Shown here: in pieces, positions 38,401 through 49,640 of the stretch
Position numbering within the stretch: position 1 is the stretch's first letter
How the letters are laid out: each line of letters opens with the position of its first letter
DNA from: Cyprinodon diabolis
Lineage: Eukaryota; Chordata; Actinopteri; Cyprinodontiformes; Cyprinodontidae
NCBI GenBank assembly: GCA_030533445.1
Contig: CM060070.1
Coordinates: forward strand, 32,828,001 to 32,892,000
Direction of reading: 5' to 3'
Length of the DNA stretch: 64,000 nucleotides
The notes under the pieces: generated by a model
The model's input: only the letters and a program-made list of their open reading frames with translations
Told to the model about the DNA's origin: nothing
Databases searched by the model: none
Made by a program: the position numbers and the translations under genes

Positions 38401-38601
38401 ATCTTGGGTTGTTTGATTAGCAATGGTGGGATGGAGCAGGAGATAAAAAGATGGACAGAATCATCCAGCAGAAGCTCAGAGTCAAGGTGCTGTTCCTCCA
38501 CACTGAGGCGTCTACCTCTATAAGGTGTCCCAAGCTTAAGAATAAGAGCACGTGTCCTGTCAGTTCCACGTTGATATAAGCAGTCATCAGATGTAAATTT
38601 A

Positions 38602-38888
38602 CACTGGAAAAAACGATCTAGAAATAAGTAAAAATGTCTTAAATTAAGTGTATTTACCCTTAATTTGAGTAAGCAATTGAGATAGTTTGCCAATGGAATG
38701 AGTATTTTTACTCTTAAAATAAGATCATTAGATAATATGCACTTGAAATAAGACAATGCAATTGTGTTTTCTTATTTTAAGTGTAAATTGTCTTGTTCCA
38801 TTGGCAAAATGTCTCTTTTAACAATCCAAGAACAAATGCACTTATTTTAGGAGAAAATGACTTATCTAGATTTCTTTTTTTTCCAGTG
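38602..38888. mobile_element. Foldback MITE, copy 2 (TA-flanked)
   Basis: This 287-bp element begins CACTGGAAAAAA and ends TTTTTTTTCCAGTG and is flanked by TA on both sides (38,600-38,601 and 38,889-38,890), the target preference of Tc1/mariner-type transposases. The halves are largely reverse complements: GATCTAGAAATAAGT pairs with ACTTATCTAGAT, TTTGCCAATGGAA pairs with TTCCATTGGCAAA, and the centre CACTTGAAATAAGACAAT... is itself palindromic. It is non-coding. Copy 1 is at 24,931-25,225. Confidence 0.8.
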
Positions 38889-38890
38889 TA

Positions 38891-40650
38891 GACATTTATG
38901 TGGCTCAAAGAGCAAGATCTCAGTTTCTGTTCAGTGTTTCTTCTGTTTAGCAACTCATATTAATGTGTCAGCGATGCTAATTAAGGATCAACAGACTGCA
39001 GTTATTTTGGGCTGTTTTACAGTTTAAAGATGACATACCGTAGAATACAGCAAACCGCTTTATTTTTAACTAGTGAGACTCTTGGGTTTCATCTTTCTCC
39101 TAACCTAAATGATCTAACGTTTCTGAACTCCCCTCTGTCACCAAATTCAAACAGAAATGATCAAATATCTCTTTAATGTTCTAGTCTGATTTCCAGATGA
39201 CTTTGTTTTGGATTTCGTTGCTGTTCACGCTCTGCTGCTAAAACACAGGCCTGTAGTTTCTGTTCATCCTAAAAGCAGCCCTCCAAAAGCTGGTTCTTTT
39301 CTGTTCTGCTGTTTTTCCAAGTTTCAATGACTGAAACCAACTTGGTAACGTCAACGCTGTATCTGATTCAAACTGGACCACAACAATAGAGGCTGACGAG
39401 GGACTTATCATCAGACATCAGCCAAGTCTTTCAGCAGGACAATTGGATCCTCAGTGTTTGGGCTTCATTTGCCTGCTTTTAGGGCTGTATTATAGTGGCT
39501 GTTGCCTGACTCTCCCAGAGGAAATGAGTCCTCCTCATCTTTGTTTTTCGCCTCTCTTCTCATCTGTGTATCATGTTGGAATGTCTTTTTTTCTTCTGCA
39601 TGAGTCAGACAGGCTGGTGTGCAAACATGTGAGATCTGCAGTGACAGCAGGAATGAAGCAGGCAGCGCCAGGAAAATCAGAACAAAAAGACGGTATAAAG
39701 GAGATCCGAATTAAGTCCTCCTGTATGAAGTATATTTAAAATATTCAAGCAAAATCCTCTGAACACAAATCTATTCATCAGCAATTGGTTCTGTATGGTT
39801 TAGTTTAAGGGTGAGTTTCCATTACAGACTGAGAATCAGATCAATCTAAATGAGGTAAAATTTTGCAATTAAGTAAGGAGTGAAGCTGACTAATGTCCGC
39901 AGAAACCAGCCATCTAATATGGCACAGGTTGATTCTGATCACTTTATCAGCACTAAGGAGATTTTCAAATAATAATAAAAAACTGATGTAGCTTAAAAAA
40001 TGAAGCTACATCCATGTAGACATGAAAAAATAGAACAGAGAGGCCCCATTATTACTTCTTAATGCATACACTTCTGTTACATTCTTGTAAAAACATTCAA
40101 ATCATGTTACGTTTACATTTGTTTTAATTTTGAGACTATAAATTGAGCCCATATATGCATAGAAGGCTGATGTAAGCAAATATCAGGTGTTTTCAGGGAA
40201 AGCATTTACAAACATGTGTCGACTTTGTACAGTTCTGTCAACAAACAGACACATTTACTTTCCATCTCAAAAAACCATAGATCACAATTAAAAAGAAATA
40301 AAAACAAATAAACGCTTTCGTGATTCTGCTTGTTATGCTGTTTCTATGTTATGCCATCTACCAGTATCCTAACAACAGGGAACATTTCTGACTCACCTGC
40401 TGGTTTCTGGCCCTGTGGAACCTATGGAATGTATTGGTTTTTCAGGGAACTTTCACAATAAAAGCATGCATTGGAGACAGACTCGGGTGAATGCCTACCG
40501 TAAAACCTGATAAATAAGGGCAATTCACATTAAAAACCATACAAATATGCAGTACTATCATTAAACATGTATGCTGAAAATCATCAGAACATCAGAATAA
40601 TCACACAAAATCATAAAACCATCAACCGGATCCACATGATAATCAAAGGG
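38891..40650. other. Intergenic, nothing recognised
   Basis: No exon or clear repeat was identified, apart from a 10-bp hairpin near 39,985-40,012. Open frames such as 39,443-39,739 show no domain. Confidence 0.4.
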
Positions 40651-40659
40651 AGATGCAAA

Positions 40660-41340
40660 AAACTAAAGGTGCTTCTCCATGTCTGGTTCAACTTCTGGGG
40701 ACACAAAGTAGACTGGAACCAGAAAACCTGAATGCTCTGGAAGGCTGACACCATGACAGTAAAGTAGTGTGGAGTCTAAACTGTTCAGTGATTTATAAAC
40801 TAATTGAAAGATTTTAATGTCTATTCTCTTAGCTACAGGTAGCTAGTGTTAGGACTTAAACCCGGGCTGATGTGTTCTGTTTTTCTAGTCTTAGTGAGAA
40901 CGCGAGCAGCAGCATTCTGCATCAGCTGCAGCTGTCTGGCTGATTCTTTTTTGCCAGACATGTAATGATACTGCTGCAGTAATCTATACCAATAAAGATA
41001 AAAGCATAGATGAGTTTCTCTAGATGTTTGTTTGACATTAGTTCTTTCATTCTGGAAATGTTTCTTAGGTGGTAGAAGGATGACTTTGTTTTTCTTTGTC
41101 TCTGAAGGTTCAGGTCTGAGTTCATTACCACACCCAGATTTCAGGCCGGTTCATAGGTTTCTAAATGTAGCAGCTGAAGCTTCTTGCTGACTCTTGATCG
41201 TTGCTCTTTATGTCTAAACATAACTTCAGTTTTGATTTTTGTTAAGATGGCAAACGTTTTAGCACATTAATGCATTGATCTATTCTAAGCATCTGAGCTT
41301 GAATAGGTTGTTTTTATCTTATCATGTATTGTTCTGGTGA
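40660..41340 (-). mobile_element. LINE reverse-transcriptase C-terminal fragment (L2-like, degenerate)
   Basis: Minus-strand frames give the conserved C-terminal half of a vertebrate non-LTR reverse transcriptase: 'LGVVMNSDLNLQ', 'SSFYHLRNISRMK', 'LEKLIYAFI' and 'DYCSSIITCLAKK' (40,922-41,160). After a frame slip come the 'AAARVL'-like and 'L-Y-SLN' segments downstream. Stops and indels show it is dead. The fragment at 41,985-42,300 on the same strand carries the preceding part of the enzyme, so the two may be one element split by an insertion. Confidence 0.7.
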
Positions 41341-41984
41341 ACTGCCAGGAAGCCACTCCCCTCTCCTCTGCTGATTCTTTCTGCTCTGCCTGCTGGAGAT
41401 GGGAACCAGGTGGACTCAATCTCTGGCAATCAAAGAGTGTACTTTTGGTGTGGCTGACCTCTCACTCTTGTTTGAAGAAGTAGCACAGCATGCAAGGCAA
41501 ACGGGGGTGGTAGCACATGTAAAGTGCAAACCATTCAAAAAGAAGAACTGTGAAGGACAGCCAGTAAGCTAATTACAGTTGCTTATTCACATGGACTGAC
41601 TCTGATTATCTGTTTGATTGTTTAATATTATTAAAAGGGGAAAAATACACTTGGTGTTTATTAGTTAAAGCAGAAAAAAATGTTGATAAAAATGCTAATT
41701 TATTAATCGCTGTTTGATTTCACTATAAAATACTTAATGTTTATTATTCTTTAGGATAAAATTATTGAAATTGTTGGAAATGTATTTGTTTGTTGTCTTT
41801 TTTTGTTGATCTCTCAATGTAATTAGATGTTTCTGTCTTTTTTGAGGGTTTTCACCTGTGTGATTGGAGGAAAATGATGACCATCATAATAAAGTACATG
41901 CCAGTTATGTTTCACAGAAGAGATTCCCTTTCAAGTGGGGATTGCACATCTAAAGATCAAAGATCAAACCTAAACATAGAACTT
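41341..41984. other. Unidentified segment between two LINE pieces
   Basis: This 640-bp stretch separates two parts of what looks like one minus-strand LINE. It has no recognised coding content. It may be an inserted element, but I saw no terminal repeats that prove this. Confidence 0.35.
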
Positions 41985-42300
41985 GACATTCACTTAAGTA
42001 ATATATAATGGTCAACAGTCTCAAATGCTGTGCTGACATCCAACACAACGAGCACTGTGGTTCTTCCACAGTCTGTATTTGTGTGGATTTTATTGAACAC
42101 TTTTAAGAGGACAGTCTCAGTGGTGTGGTGAGTAGGGAAGTCAGACTGAAAGATATCAAAGCAGTTTGTAATTGTTAAGAAGCTAGAGACTCGCACAGAA
42201 AAAAGCTGCCAATAAAAAGGTTTTATTGACATGAATGATGTAAGTTCTTTGGCGCTTTGGTCCTGGCCGAGGACTTTGGTGCTGTGAATCAACATTCGCC
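41985..42300 (-). mobile_element. LINE reverse-transcriptase core fragment
   Basis: The minus-strand open frame contains the finger/palm signature of non-LTR reverse transcriptases: 'FQSDFPTHHTTETVLLKV' followed by 'TTVLVVLDVSTAFETVDH'. The second block holds the first catalytic Asp (LD-x-STAF-x-TVDH). The second palm motif (YADD box) is not present in this piece. It is probably the upstream part of the LINE fragment at 40,660-41,340. Confidence 0.75.
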
Positions 42301-43259
42301 TGGATGAGTAAGGAAAAGGATTAGAGTAGTCTTCCCCCAGGGTCTAGACACCTGTATAAGCCAGAGTGGGGCTGAGAGAAGAGTTAAGGAGGAGATGGGG
42401 TGGAGGTGGGTAAAAGTGTGCTGGTGTGCTGGAGGGAAGCTAGGCCAGAAGCTAGCTGAAACATCTCTTTAAAGATGATTGGCTTCGGAGGAGGTGCGAA
42501 TATTGACTGGCTGAAGCTTGAACGTGGGACATCACAGGTGGTCCAGGTGAAACTGATTTAATTTTTGCTTAAGCTTCATTTAAAAATCAAAAAACAGATT
42601 TTCAGTAGTCTTGCTGATGAATGAATGAGGATTCCAGTAGTGATTTATCCAGATTGTTATTTCTTAATCAAGCAATAAGTCTAGGGAAGCTGTGGGTTAC
42701 AGGAATTTTAAAACGGCGGATTTAAGGGTATTGCTTTTATAGAATAGTTGCCTATATACGGCACAAAGAATAAAGAAAAATCAACATACCCACCCACACA
42801 CCCTAAATTTGTCACACTTTTGTTACAGGGCCGTTCCATTGACTTCTATTAATATCTACAGCCTAATTGTGACCCTTACCCTAACCCTAGCCATTATGGG
42901 TTCACACCCAACCCTAACCTAAAACCAATTCACACCTTAGACTTAAAGGAAAAGTGCGGTCAGCAAGGAATAATCAATGGATTATTATCTATACTTAAAT
43001 CTAATAAATTTGCGGGGATTTAATGAATTTAGCGTTAATCAATAAACAAAAAAATATATATTTTCATGGTAATCACTGTGTCTGGATGCGGCTATTTATG
43101 CCCAAATATAGTAACACCTCACTCCTGACATCTTCCGGCAGTGACGTCTGATTCTCCCCGCTTTACAAAATCAATGGAAATGATTATACACATCTGCTAT
43201 CAACAACAATTCTTTTAGGTTTCAATAGGATTCACCATTGAAATTTACAAAAGCTTTAG
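42301..43259. other. Intergenic, nothing recognised
   Basis: Includes a short run of TAACCCT-like telomere-type units (42,878-42,925: 'taaccctagcc', 'accctaacct'), too few and impure to call a telomeric repeat. No gene is supported. Confidence 0.4.
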
Positions 43260-43267
43260 TTAAAGTG

Positions 43268-43475
43268 CCAACCTGCATGGCAGTTGGATGTTGTAATACA
43301 TCGGGTAAAAGTGAAAAAAAAAAAAATTTATTTCACCTTTCCAATTCATGATCGACGAGTTCTTCTTTGGATGGCAAACTTCTGGCCAGAGAAAAAACAC
43401 CACCTATGTAGGCAACATTTCAAAGAAGAATGTTTTCAATGTGACCTGGATAATAGCGCATAGAGACAAACACCA
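43268..43475 (+). pseudogene. THAP-type zinc-finger remnant
   Basis: THAP domains are C2CH zinc-dependent DNA-binding domains of about 90 residues found in P-element-type transposases and in host factors derived from them. Here one frame begins 'CMAVGCCNTSGKSEKK' (Cys-x4-Cys start). After a frame slip near 43,345 a second frame gives 'HDRRVLLWMANFW' and then 'LCRQHFKEECF', matching the conserved Trp and the C-x2-H-F end of THAP. A poly-A run at 43,312-43,326 and the slip break the protein, and it stops soon after. No P-element-type transposase body was found alongside, so it may be a transposon relic or a processed exon. Confidence 0.6.
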
Positions 43476-43659
43476 GATACAGCACTGGGACTTGCTCAAC
43501 AGCCGATACCGCACCTTGATGTCACATGACGTAGGTGGCAGTAGTGTTCTTTAACAAACATGAGAGCCTCCAGTAAAGCACATTCAAATGAAAATTACTC
43601 TTAATTAAAAACACTTATCATTTATTGAAAAGTATGTAATAATTTCATATTTAAAGTAC

Positions 43660-43845
43660 TTTCAGAAGCTTAAAGGTTACTTTATACTTTTACATCTGAA
43701 GTAGTTTTTGGACCACATACTTTTTTTACTTTTACTTGAGTAAAGAGGTCAAGTTGATACTTCAGCTTTTACCAGAGTGTTTTTAAACTGCAGTATCTTA
43801 TCTCCTACTTAAGTAACAAATATGTGTACTTTTGACACCACTGCA
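43660..43845. repeat. Interspersed repeat of the 'ACTTGAGTAAA' type
   Basis: The blocks TTTTACTTTTACTTGAGTAAA, TATCTTATCTCCTACTTAAGTA and GTACTTTTGACACCACTG resemble an abundant short non-coding element of fish genomes. Ends and family were not established. Confidence 0.4.
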
Positions 43846-44429
43846 CCACACCCATTGAAACTTGCACAGGGATTTTTTTGTGCTGCGGTCTCACCGGACC
43901 TAAGTTTGGGTTACACTATATTTTACAACATAATTAAAATGGCTCAGCCAATTACATTTGAGAGTAGGAAACATATGGTTTTTTAACAGTGGTTTGATAA
44001 CTGCCGTTTTTAGAGCCTGGGGGAAAACACCTGATGTGAGTGATTAATTTGTCATTAATTCTAAAGTCAACATACCAGAATTATTTATGTCCTAGTTAGG
44101 GTTTCAAACTACTTTGAAAATAAATAAGGGCACTTCTTGTCCAGGCATTTTTTTCAATGCTATCGACTTGTATTCTTTTAGCCATTCTTTTGTGTATGAA
44201 ATAATTTTGCGAACATTTGACTCAAACCTGAATTTAATAAGTATGTGAAAAAAACTGTGAAAGAAAAGAGTGATTGAACAATAGGAAATTTCTTTCAGTC
44301 GATCATGGGGCTTGCAAACATTAGCTACAGCCACCTCTGGTAAAAGCAGAGACTTCCTTTAGAAAACAAGCAGCAGATTCTGAACCAGTAGTGGGCACCA
44401 GGGTGTATATGGTCTTAGTCTGTCCTACA

Positions 44430-45010
44430 GAACAATCTGGCTCTGGCTTGGCCAGAGGAGTCACCAATCCAATTCATGAGTACATATTCCCCCTATGTGT
44501 TCAACGTGGCCAGAGCTCAGTAGGGTACATACACCAACTGCATGCAGCTGGGGTCGAGTTGCTATATCATAATAAATCTTTTGTCTCTAATGGGCATCAG
44601 CACCATCCAGCCTGGCTGCACTTAAAGCAGTCTCCAGCCTCTGCACTATAGATGTCACAAAATCAGTGCTTGAAGAGGATGGATAAGGCAACAATATATC
44701 CATCAGGACACGCGCCTCTCGGCCATCAGTCAGAAATGTAGGTGTGTAGTTAGTGCTAGTATGGACAAAGGTTTTGTAGGCAAAAGCCTCATAGTGTATT
44801 TAATTTACTGATCCTATATACCTCCGTAAGCAAATATTTACTTGGCCAGTTGGTCAATGAGAGTCAGTGAATGTTCAATTAAACACTCTGTTACAGGTTG
44901 GGCTGGTTTTGGAGACGATAGAGGTTAGAGGTGTTAAAGAAGTCTTCAACTACTAGCACATATCTGTTCCCTTTGATGTCAATGATTATTCCCAAGATAA
45001 CAGCTGAAAC
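44430..45010 (-). mobile_element. Ty3/Gypsy retrotransposon integrase remnant
   Basis: Read on the minus strand, 44,990-44,920 gives 'NRYVLVVEDFF', the start of the integrase catalytic core with its first Asp. After lost sequence and stops, 44,785-44,580 gives the core's C-terminal side and the following region: 'VHTSTNYTPTFLTDGREARV' then a helical 'VQRLETAL' segment and 'RQKIYYD'. These are the usual Gypsy motifs downstream of the catalytic Glu. An in-frame TAG interrupts it near 44,593. No LTRs, protease or RT were seen, so it is an isolated, inactive fragment. Confidence 0.7.
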
Positions 45011-45299
45011 TCTTTACACACCGGCTCCCCTCCCAGTGTTCCAGTTGATAATCCACCATCTTGCCCATTAATCAGTCACCCTAGCATCAAAATAACCCAG
45101 TTGTGCAGGATCTTCATCAGATCCACTTCTTTAGACCTGCCCATCAGTTCCCTGATAGTTTCCTGGGACTCTCGGTTTTATTCCCTTGGTTATTATGGCT
45201 CATCACATGGTACGCACTGGTACTAAAAATCTCTCATCTCGTCTCATTAGCCACATTACCATGGTGTTCTTAGGTCAGATTATTCTCCAGACAATCTAG

Positions 45300-48199
45300 T
45301 CTGGGTTTATTCTGTCTTGACTTGTTGACCTGCTGTTCAAACACTGTCACGCTTTAGAGATCTGTAAAATGTAGATCTGTTATGTAAGAAAGCTTAGAAG
45401 ATCATGAAGCTGTGAGCAACCAGAAAATTCCAGCCAGCTGTGATCAGAGAACGATTCATGAGAATGAGGTAAAGAATGATGAACCTGGAATCCCCCTTGG
45501 AACTGAGGTTCCAGAAGAGCTTGGTAACATGTGTTAGTGATGACGGCGCCACCTGTAGGCTGATGTCAGCGCCACGGGGCGTGTTCAGGTCAGCGGTGAA
45601 GCTTTTGATCTCTCCATCAGCAGGAATGAGTTCATGCTTACAGTCAGCTGAAAGGTTCTGACCGCAGCCAACATCTCCCACACAGTTATGACATGTCCAA
45701 ACAAACCGAGCAACAGAATGAAGGGACAGTCCAGGATGTCCTGTGCAGCAGAAACATTCATCAACATAACGTCTCTCATCATCACACCAATAATGTTTAG
45801 GAATCTGCATGAGCTCTGGCAGATTCTTCCATCAAACAGAGCAGCAGCTCTTAACCCTGAAGCAACTATTTTTATCCTCATGTGCTCAAAATGATCAATC
45901 TTTGACTCTCTTTGGTTAGAGAACCTCAGAAGCCCAGTTTACCTGCTTCCCTTTCAGCCCTGCAGCTGATGGTAGTTAAGAGTTTTATTAAAGCCAGCTG
46001 GAGGCTAACAAACTGAGATACAAACTGTTGTTCCTAAAATGTGTCAAAGAATACAGTCAATACACCTCCAAACTAAATGTAAAATGAATTAACCCAGGCC
46101 GCTGTGGGGGCTGTAGTGTCACCACCGTAGGACCAACCTACATTGATACTCTGCTCAGTGTCCATGAAGACCTGAAGGATGAGAAGCCATGGTAAGGATG
46201 TCTCCCAACCCTCCCCTGCCTCAGATTCCTTGTTTTCTCCAAGCCTCGTCCTTCTTCCTTTAGCTCAGCATCTGCAGGTTTATTCAGAGCTCACTTGCTG
46301 TGGGCTTATTGCTGATAGGCCCACGTATTTTTCCTTCCTTTGGTCATATTCAGCCTTCAGTTTTTCTTTCCACAGTACCTTCAGCTCTACCATTAAGACT
46401 ACTCTAACAGATGTTCATCAAAAGTTAATCTCAGGGTGTGGGTTGTGACATCTCCTGGGGAACTTCAATTAGTGGTTGAGGTGTTAACCACGATGTACCT
46501 CCTAGTGAGCGTAGGTTAGCAGCTCAAAGCAAAATTAAAATATTTCCCATCGAAAAAAGCTTAATTTATTAACCCAAAAATAATGGAAAGAAACAACTGG
46601 AGAAACCATTTAGCCACTGCTAGAGAGACGAAGGTTTAAGGGATGGATGTTTATATGTAACATTGTAAACCAGAGGTACTTCTTTGTTCTGAATTTCCCT
46701 TGAAATATATGATACTGGTAGCCTACTTCCACTTAGCCTGCCTCAAATAAAATTTCGCTGTGATGGCAGAACAGTTTCCATTAATTTTTTTTTAAACTTT
46801 CTTCCGCAAGTCAGTTTGGCCAAGATTCCATTCTGCCTTTTTTTTTTTTTATTGCCGTGCAGAAAAGTTGCAGCGACTGGAAGATGTCTGAATAAGTTTA
46901 TGTATACCATTATGGTAACTGTACTTTTTCAATAAATGAACCTAGTATTTTATAGTTTCAAAGAGACACAAAATCTCTTGTTTATTCATTCGAATGGTGG
47001 TAGTCTGTTTTGATCAATAAAAATAGAGGCCTGCCTCTACTTCTGGCCTCCTTCCAATAATGGCCTGGACCAAGTGAAATAAAGGCCCCGTCCTATATTA
47101 GAGGATTTATGGTATTTTTCATACCTAAAAAAATGTCTAGGGGGAATTTCAAAATTGTCCCGGATTTTGGTCGACTACAGTGCAGAAGAACCAAGCCGTA
47201 CCGGGCAAATGGGGGAAGGCGGGGGGAAGCACGGTAAGGCAGGCGGGTGGAAGCATTCCACCACCGGGTCGGGTCAGGTCGCTCCAAACTCCAACATAAA
47301 ACAAAACAAAATAGAGGCAGACTGGCAGTTCTTCAAGAATGAATCCATGAAAGCTCAGCGGTGTGTTAGCATTCACTGCGAGTCTAGGTGGCATGTGGGC
47401 AATGAAATGGAATCATGTAAACAGATGCCAAACCCCATCATGTACCGCAACATATTTTTGCAAAATATTCATAAATTCATACATAAATTCGCCAAATATA
47501 ACAGGAACATCGTAGTTTGGTTTGAAGAAAGTATTTTAGTTTAATTATAATTCAGTTTGTTGCAAGGATTTTACAGTTTCAAGAAGTAGAAAATTACACC
47601 ATATGCCGACCGTCACAAGGATGTGCATGACAAGGAATGGCTATATATACAATGCATGCAACAGGTAGGTAACATTGTATTACTTGTTGAGCTCCTTGAG
47701 GTTTTTACTGTCACAGGTAGGTGCTTCAGCTGGAGAGTAAATGTCAGGGGCTGGTAGGATTTAAGGAGGGCCGGTCCTCGCACGCTGAAATTAGGACCGG
47801 CCCACCAGGCAAATGCATGGTATCACAGATTACCAGTCCGAGCCTGCTGGACCCTGACTCGTGAAGATTTAAGTCCAAGACCCGATCTAAATCAAAAAGC
47901 TTGATTAGATTCCTAAGAGCGGTTTTCAACTTTCATCTGTTTTTAGACCTCAATTTATTCTGTGAACTCAGATGAGAAGATATAAGAAATAACATCAGGG
48001 TGTAATGGTCTCTGCACTGATTCTGGCCTGATCCCTCAGTTCATACACCTGCTCTGCTCCACTCTTCCGGAATAAGCTCTGACCACAATCAGCTGTTGCC
48101 ATCAGTATATAAAGCCAATCAGACCAGTCCTCCGTGCCATATTATCTCGTGCCAACCCTCTAAGAATAGTCCAGCATCTCAAGAAATCTCTGTTGTCCA
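45300..48199. other. Intergenic, no gene recognised
   Basis: Contains open frames on both strands at 45,394-45,894 and on the plus strand at 47,155-47,544, without family motifs I can name. The segment 48,000-48,199 looks repetitive and continues after the Tc1 element at 49,640. Confidence 0.4.
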
Positions 48200-49640
48200 C
48201 AGTCATGGTCAAAAGTATTGAGAATGACACATCACATACAGAAATACAATTGCAATCATATTATGAGTAACAAAAGCTTTTAATGACAGTTAGAATGAGT
48301 TGATGCAGCAAGTCAATATTTGCAGTGTTGACCCCTCTTCTTTAGGACCTCTGCAATTCTCCCTAGCATGCTCTCAATCAACTTCTGGACCAAATACTGA
48401 CTGATAGCAGTCCATTCTTGCACAATCAATGCTTGCATTTTGTCAGAATTCCTAGGTTTTTGTTTGTCCACCCGTCTCTTGATGATTGACCACAAGTTTT
48501 CAGTGGGATTAATATCAGGGGAGTTTCCAGGCCATGGACTCAAAATCTCTATGTTTTGTTCACTGAGCAAGTTAGCTATCACCTTTGCTTTATGGCAAGG
48601 TGCTCCATCATGCTGGAAAAGGCATTGTTTATCACCAAACTGCTCTTGGACGGTTGGGAGAAGTTGCTCTCGGAGGACATTCTGGTACCATTGTTTATTT
48701 ATGGCTGTGTTTTTAGGTAAGACTGTGAGAGAGCCGACACACTTGGCTGAGAAGCAACCCCACACATGAATGGTTTCAGGATGCTTTACAGTTGGCATGA
48801 GACAAGACTGGTGGTAGCGCTCACCTCGTCTTCTCCGAACAAGCTATTTTCCAGATGTCCCAAACAATCGGAAAGGGGATTGATCAGAGAAAATGACTTT
48901 ACCCCAGTCCTCAGCAGTCCACTCCCTGTACCTTTTGCAGAATATCAGTCTGTCACTTATGTTTTTCCTGGAGAGAAGTGGCTTCTTTGCTGCCCTCCTT
49001 GAGACCAGGCCTTGCTCCAAGAGTCTCCGCCTCACAGTGCGTGCAGATGCACTCACACCTGCCTGCTGTCATTCCTGAGCAAGCTCTGCACTGCTGGTAG
49101 CCCGATCCTGCAGCTGAAACACTTTTAAGAGACGGTCCTGGCCCTTGCTGGTCTTTCTTGGCAACAATGGATTGTTGACTGAGGTGCAATCTTTCTAGCT
49201 GTGATTCTCTTTCCTGTTAGGCCATTTTTGTGCAGTGCAATGATGACTGCACATGTTTCTTTAGAGATAACCATGGTTCACAGAAGAGAAACAATGATGC
49301 CAAGCACCAGCCTCTTTTTAAAGTGCCCAGTGGTGTCATTCTTACTTAATCATGACAGATTGATCTCCAGCCCTGTCCTCATCACCACCCACACCTGTGT
49401 TAATGGAGCAATCACTGAAACGCTGCTAGCTGGTCCTTTTAAGGCAGGACGGCAATGAGATGATGAGTTTTGGAGAATAAAGTTCATTCCTAGGCAAATA
49501 TTGACTTTGCAATTAATTGCTGTTACACTGATCACTCTTTATAACATTCTGGAGTATATGCAAATTGCCGTTATAAAAACTGAAGCAGTAGACTTTGTAA
49601 ATAATAACATTTGTATCATTCTCAAAACGTTTGGCCTAAC
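48200..49640 (-). mobile_element. Tc1-like transposon, degenerate
   Basis: Terminal inverted repeats: CATGGTCAAAAGTATTGAG at the left (48,204-) and TCTCAAAACGTTTGGCC at the right (-49,636). The transposase is on the minus strand with a likely start at 49,274 (MVISKETCAVIIALHKNGLTG). It reads through 'APQSTIH', a second helix-turn-helix part ('SASARTVRRRLLEQG'), 'REWTAEDWGKVIFSD' (first catalytic Asp), 'FQHDGAPCHKA' (second Asp) and 'SPDINPTENLWS' (DD34E Glu). It is broken by a frame change with apparent loss of sequence near 49,165, a TGA at 49,069-49,071 and a TAG at 48,844-48,846. The Tc1 inserted in an older repeat. Confidence 0.88.
48313..49274 (-). pseudogene. Tc1-like transposase pseudogene
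   Basis: A cut-and-paste DDE transposase that would have acted on the terminal repeats at 48,200 and 49,640. Both catalytic Asp and the Glu are visible. Frame, stop and deletion lesions are listed under the element. The catalytic domain up to the stop of the 48,313-48,798 segment is otherwise intact. Compared with the usual ~340 residues, part of the N-terminal DNA-binding domain between the two helix-turn-helix units is missing. Confidence 0.85.

Noticed and set aside
42878..42925. Short TAACCCT-like units resembling telomeric repeat
   Set aside because: Only a few irregular units; no array, so no interstitial telomere is claimed.
45394..45894. Overlapping open frames on both strands, including 138 and 98 codons on the minus strand
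   Set aside because: Some hydrophobic segments are seen, but no family motif, splice sites or codon bias; may be old repeat sequence. Not called a gene.
47155..47544. 129-codon plus-strand open frame
   Set aside because: No motif recognised; Gly/Lys-rich start stems from a G-rich simple stretch.
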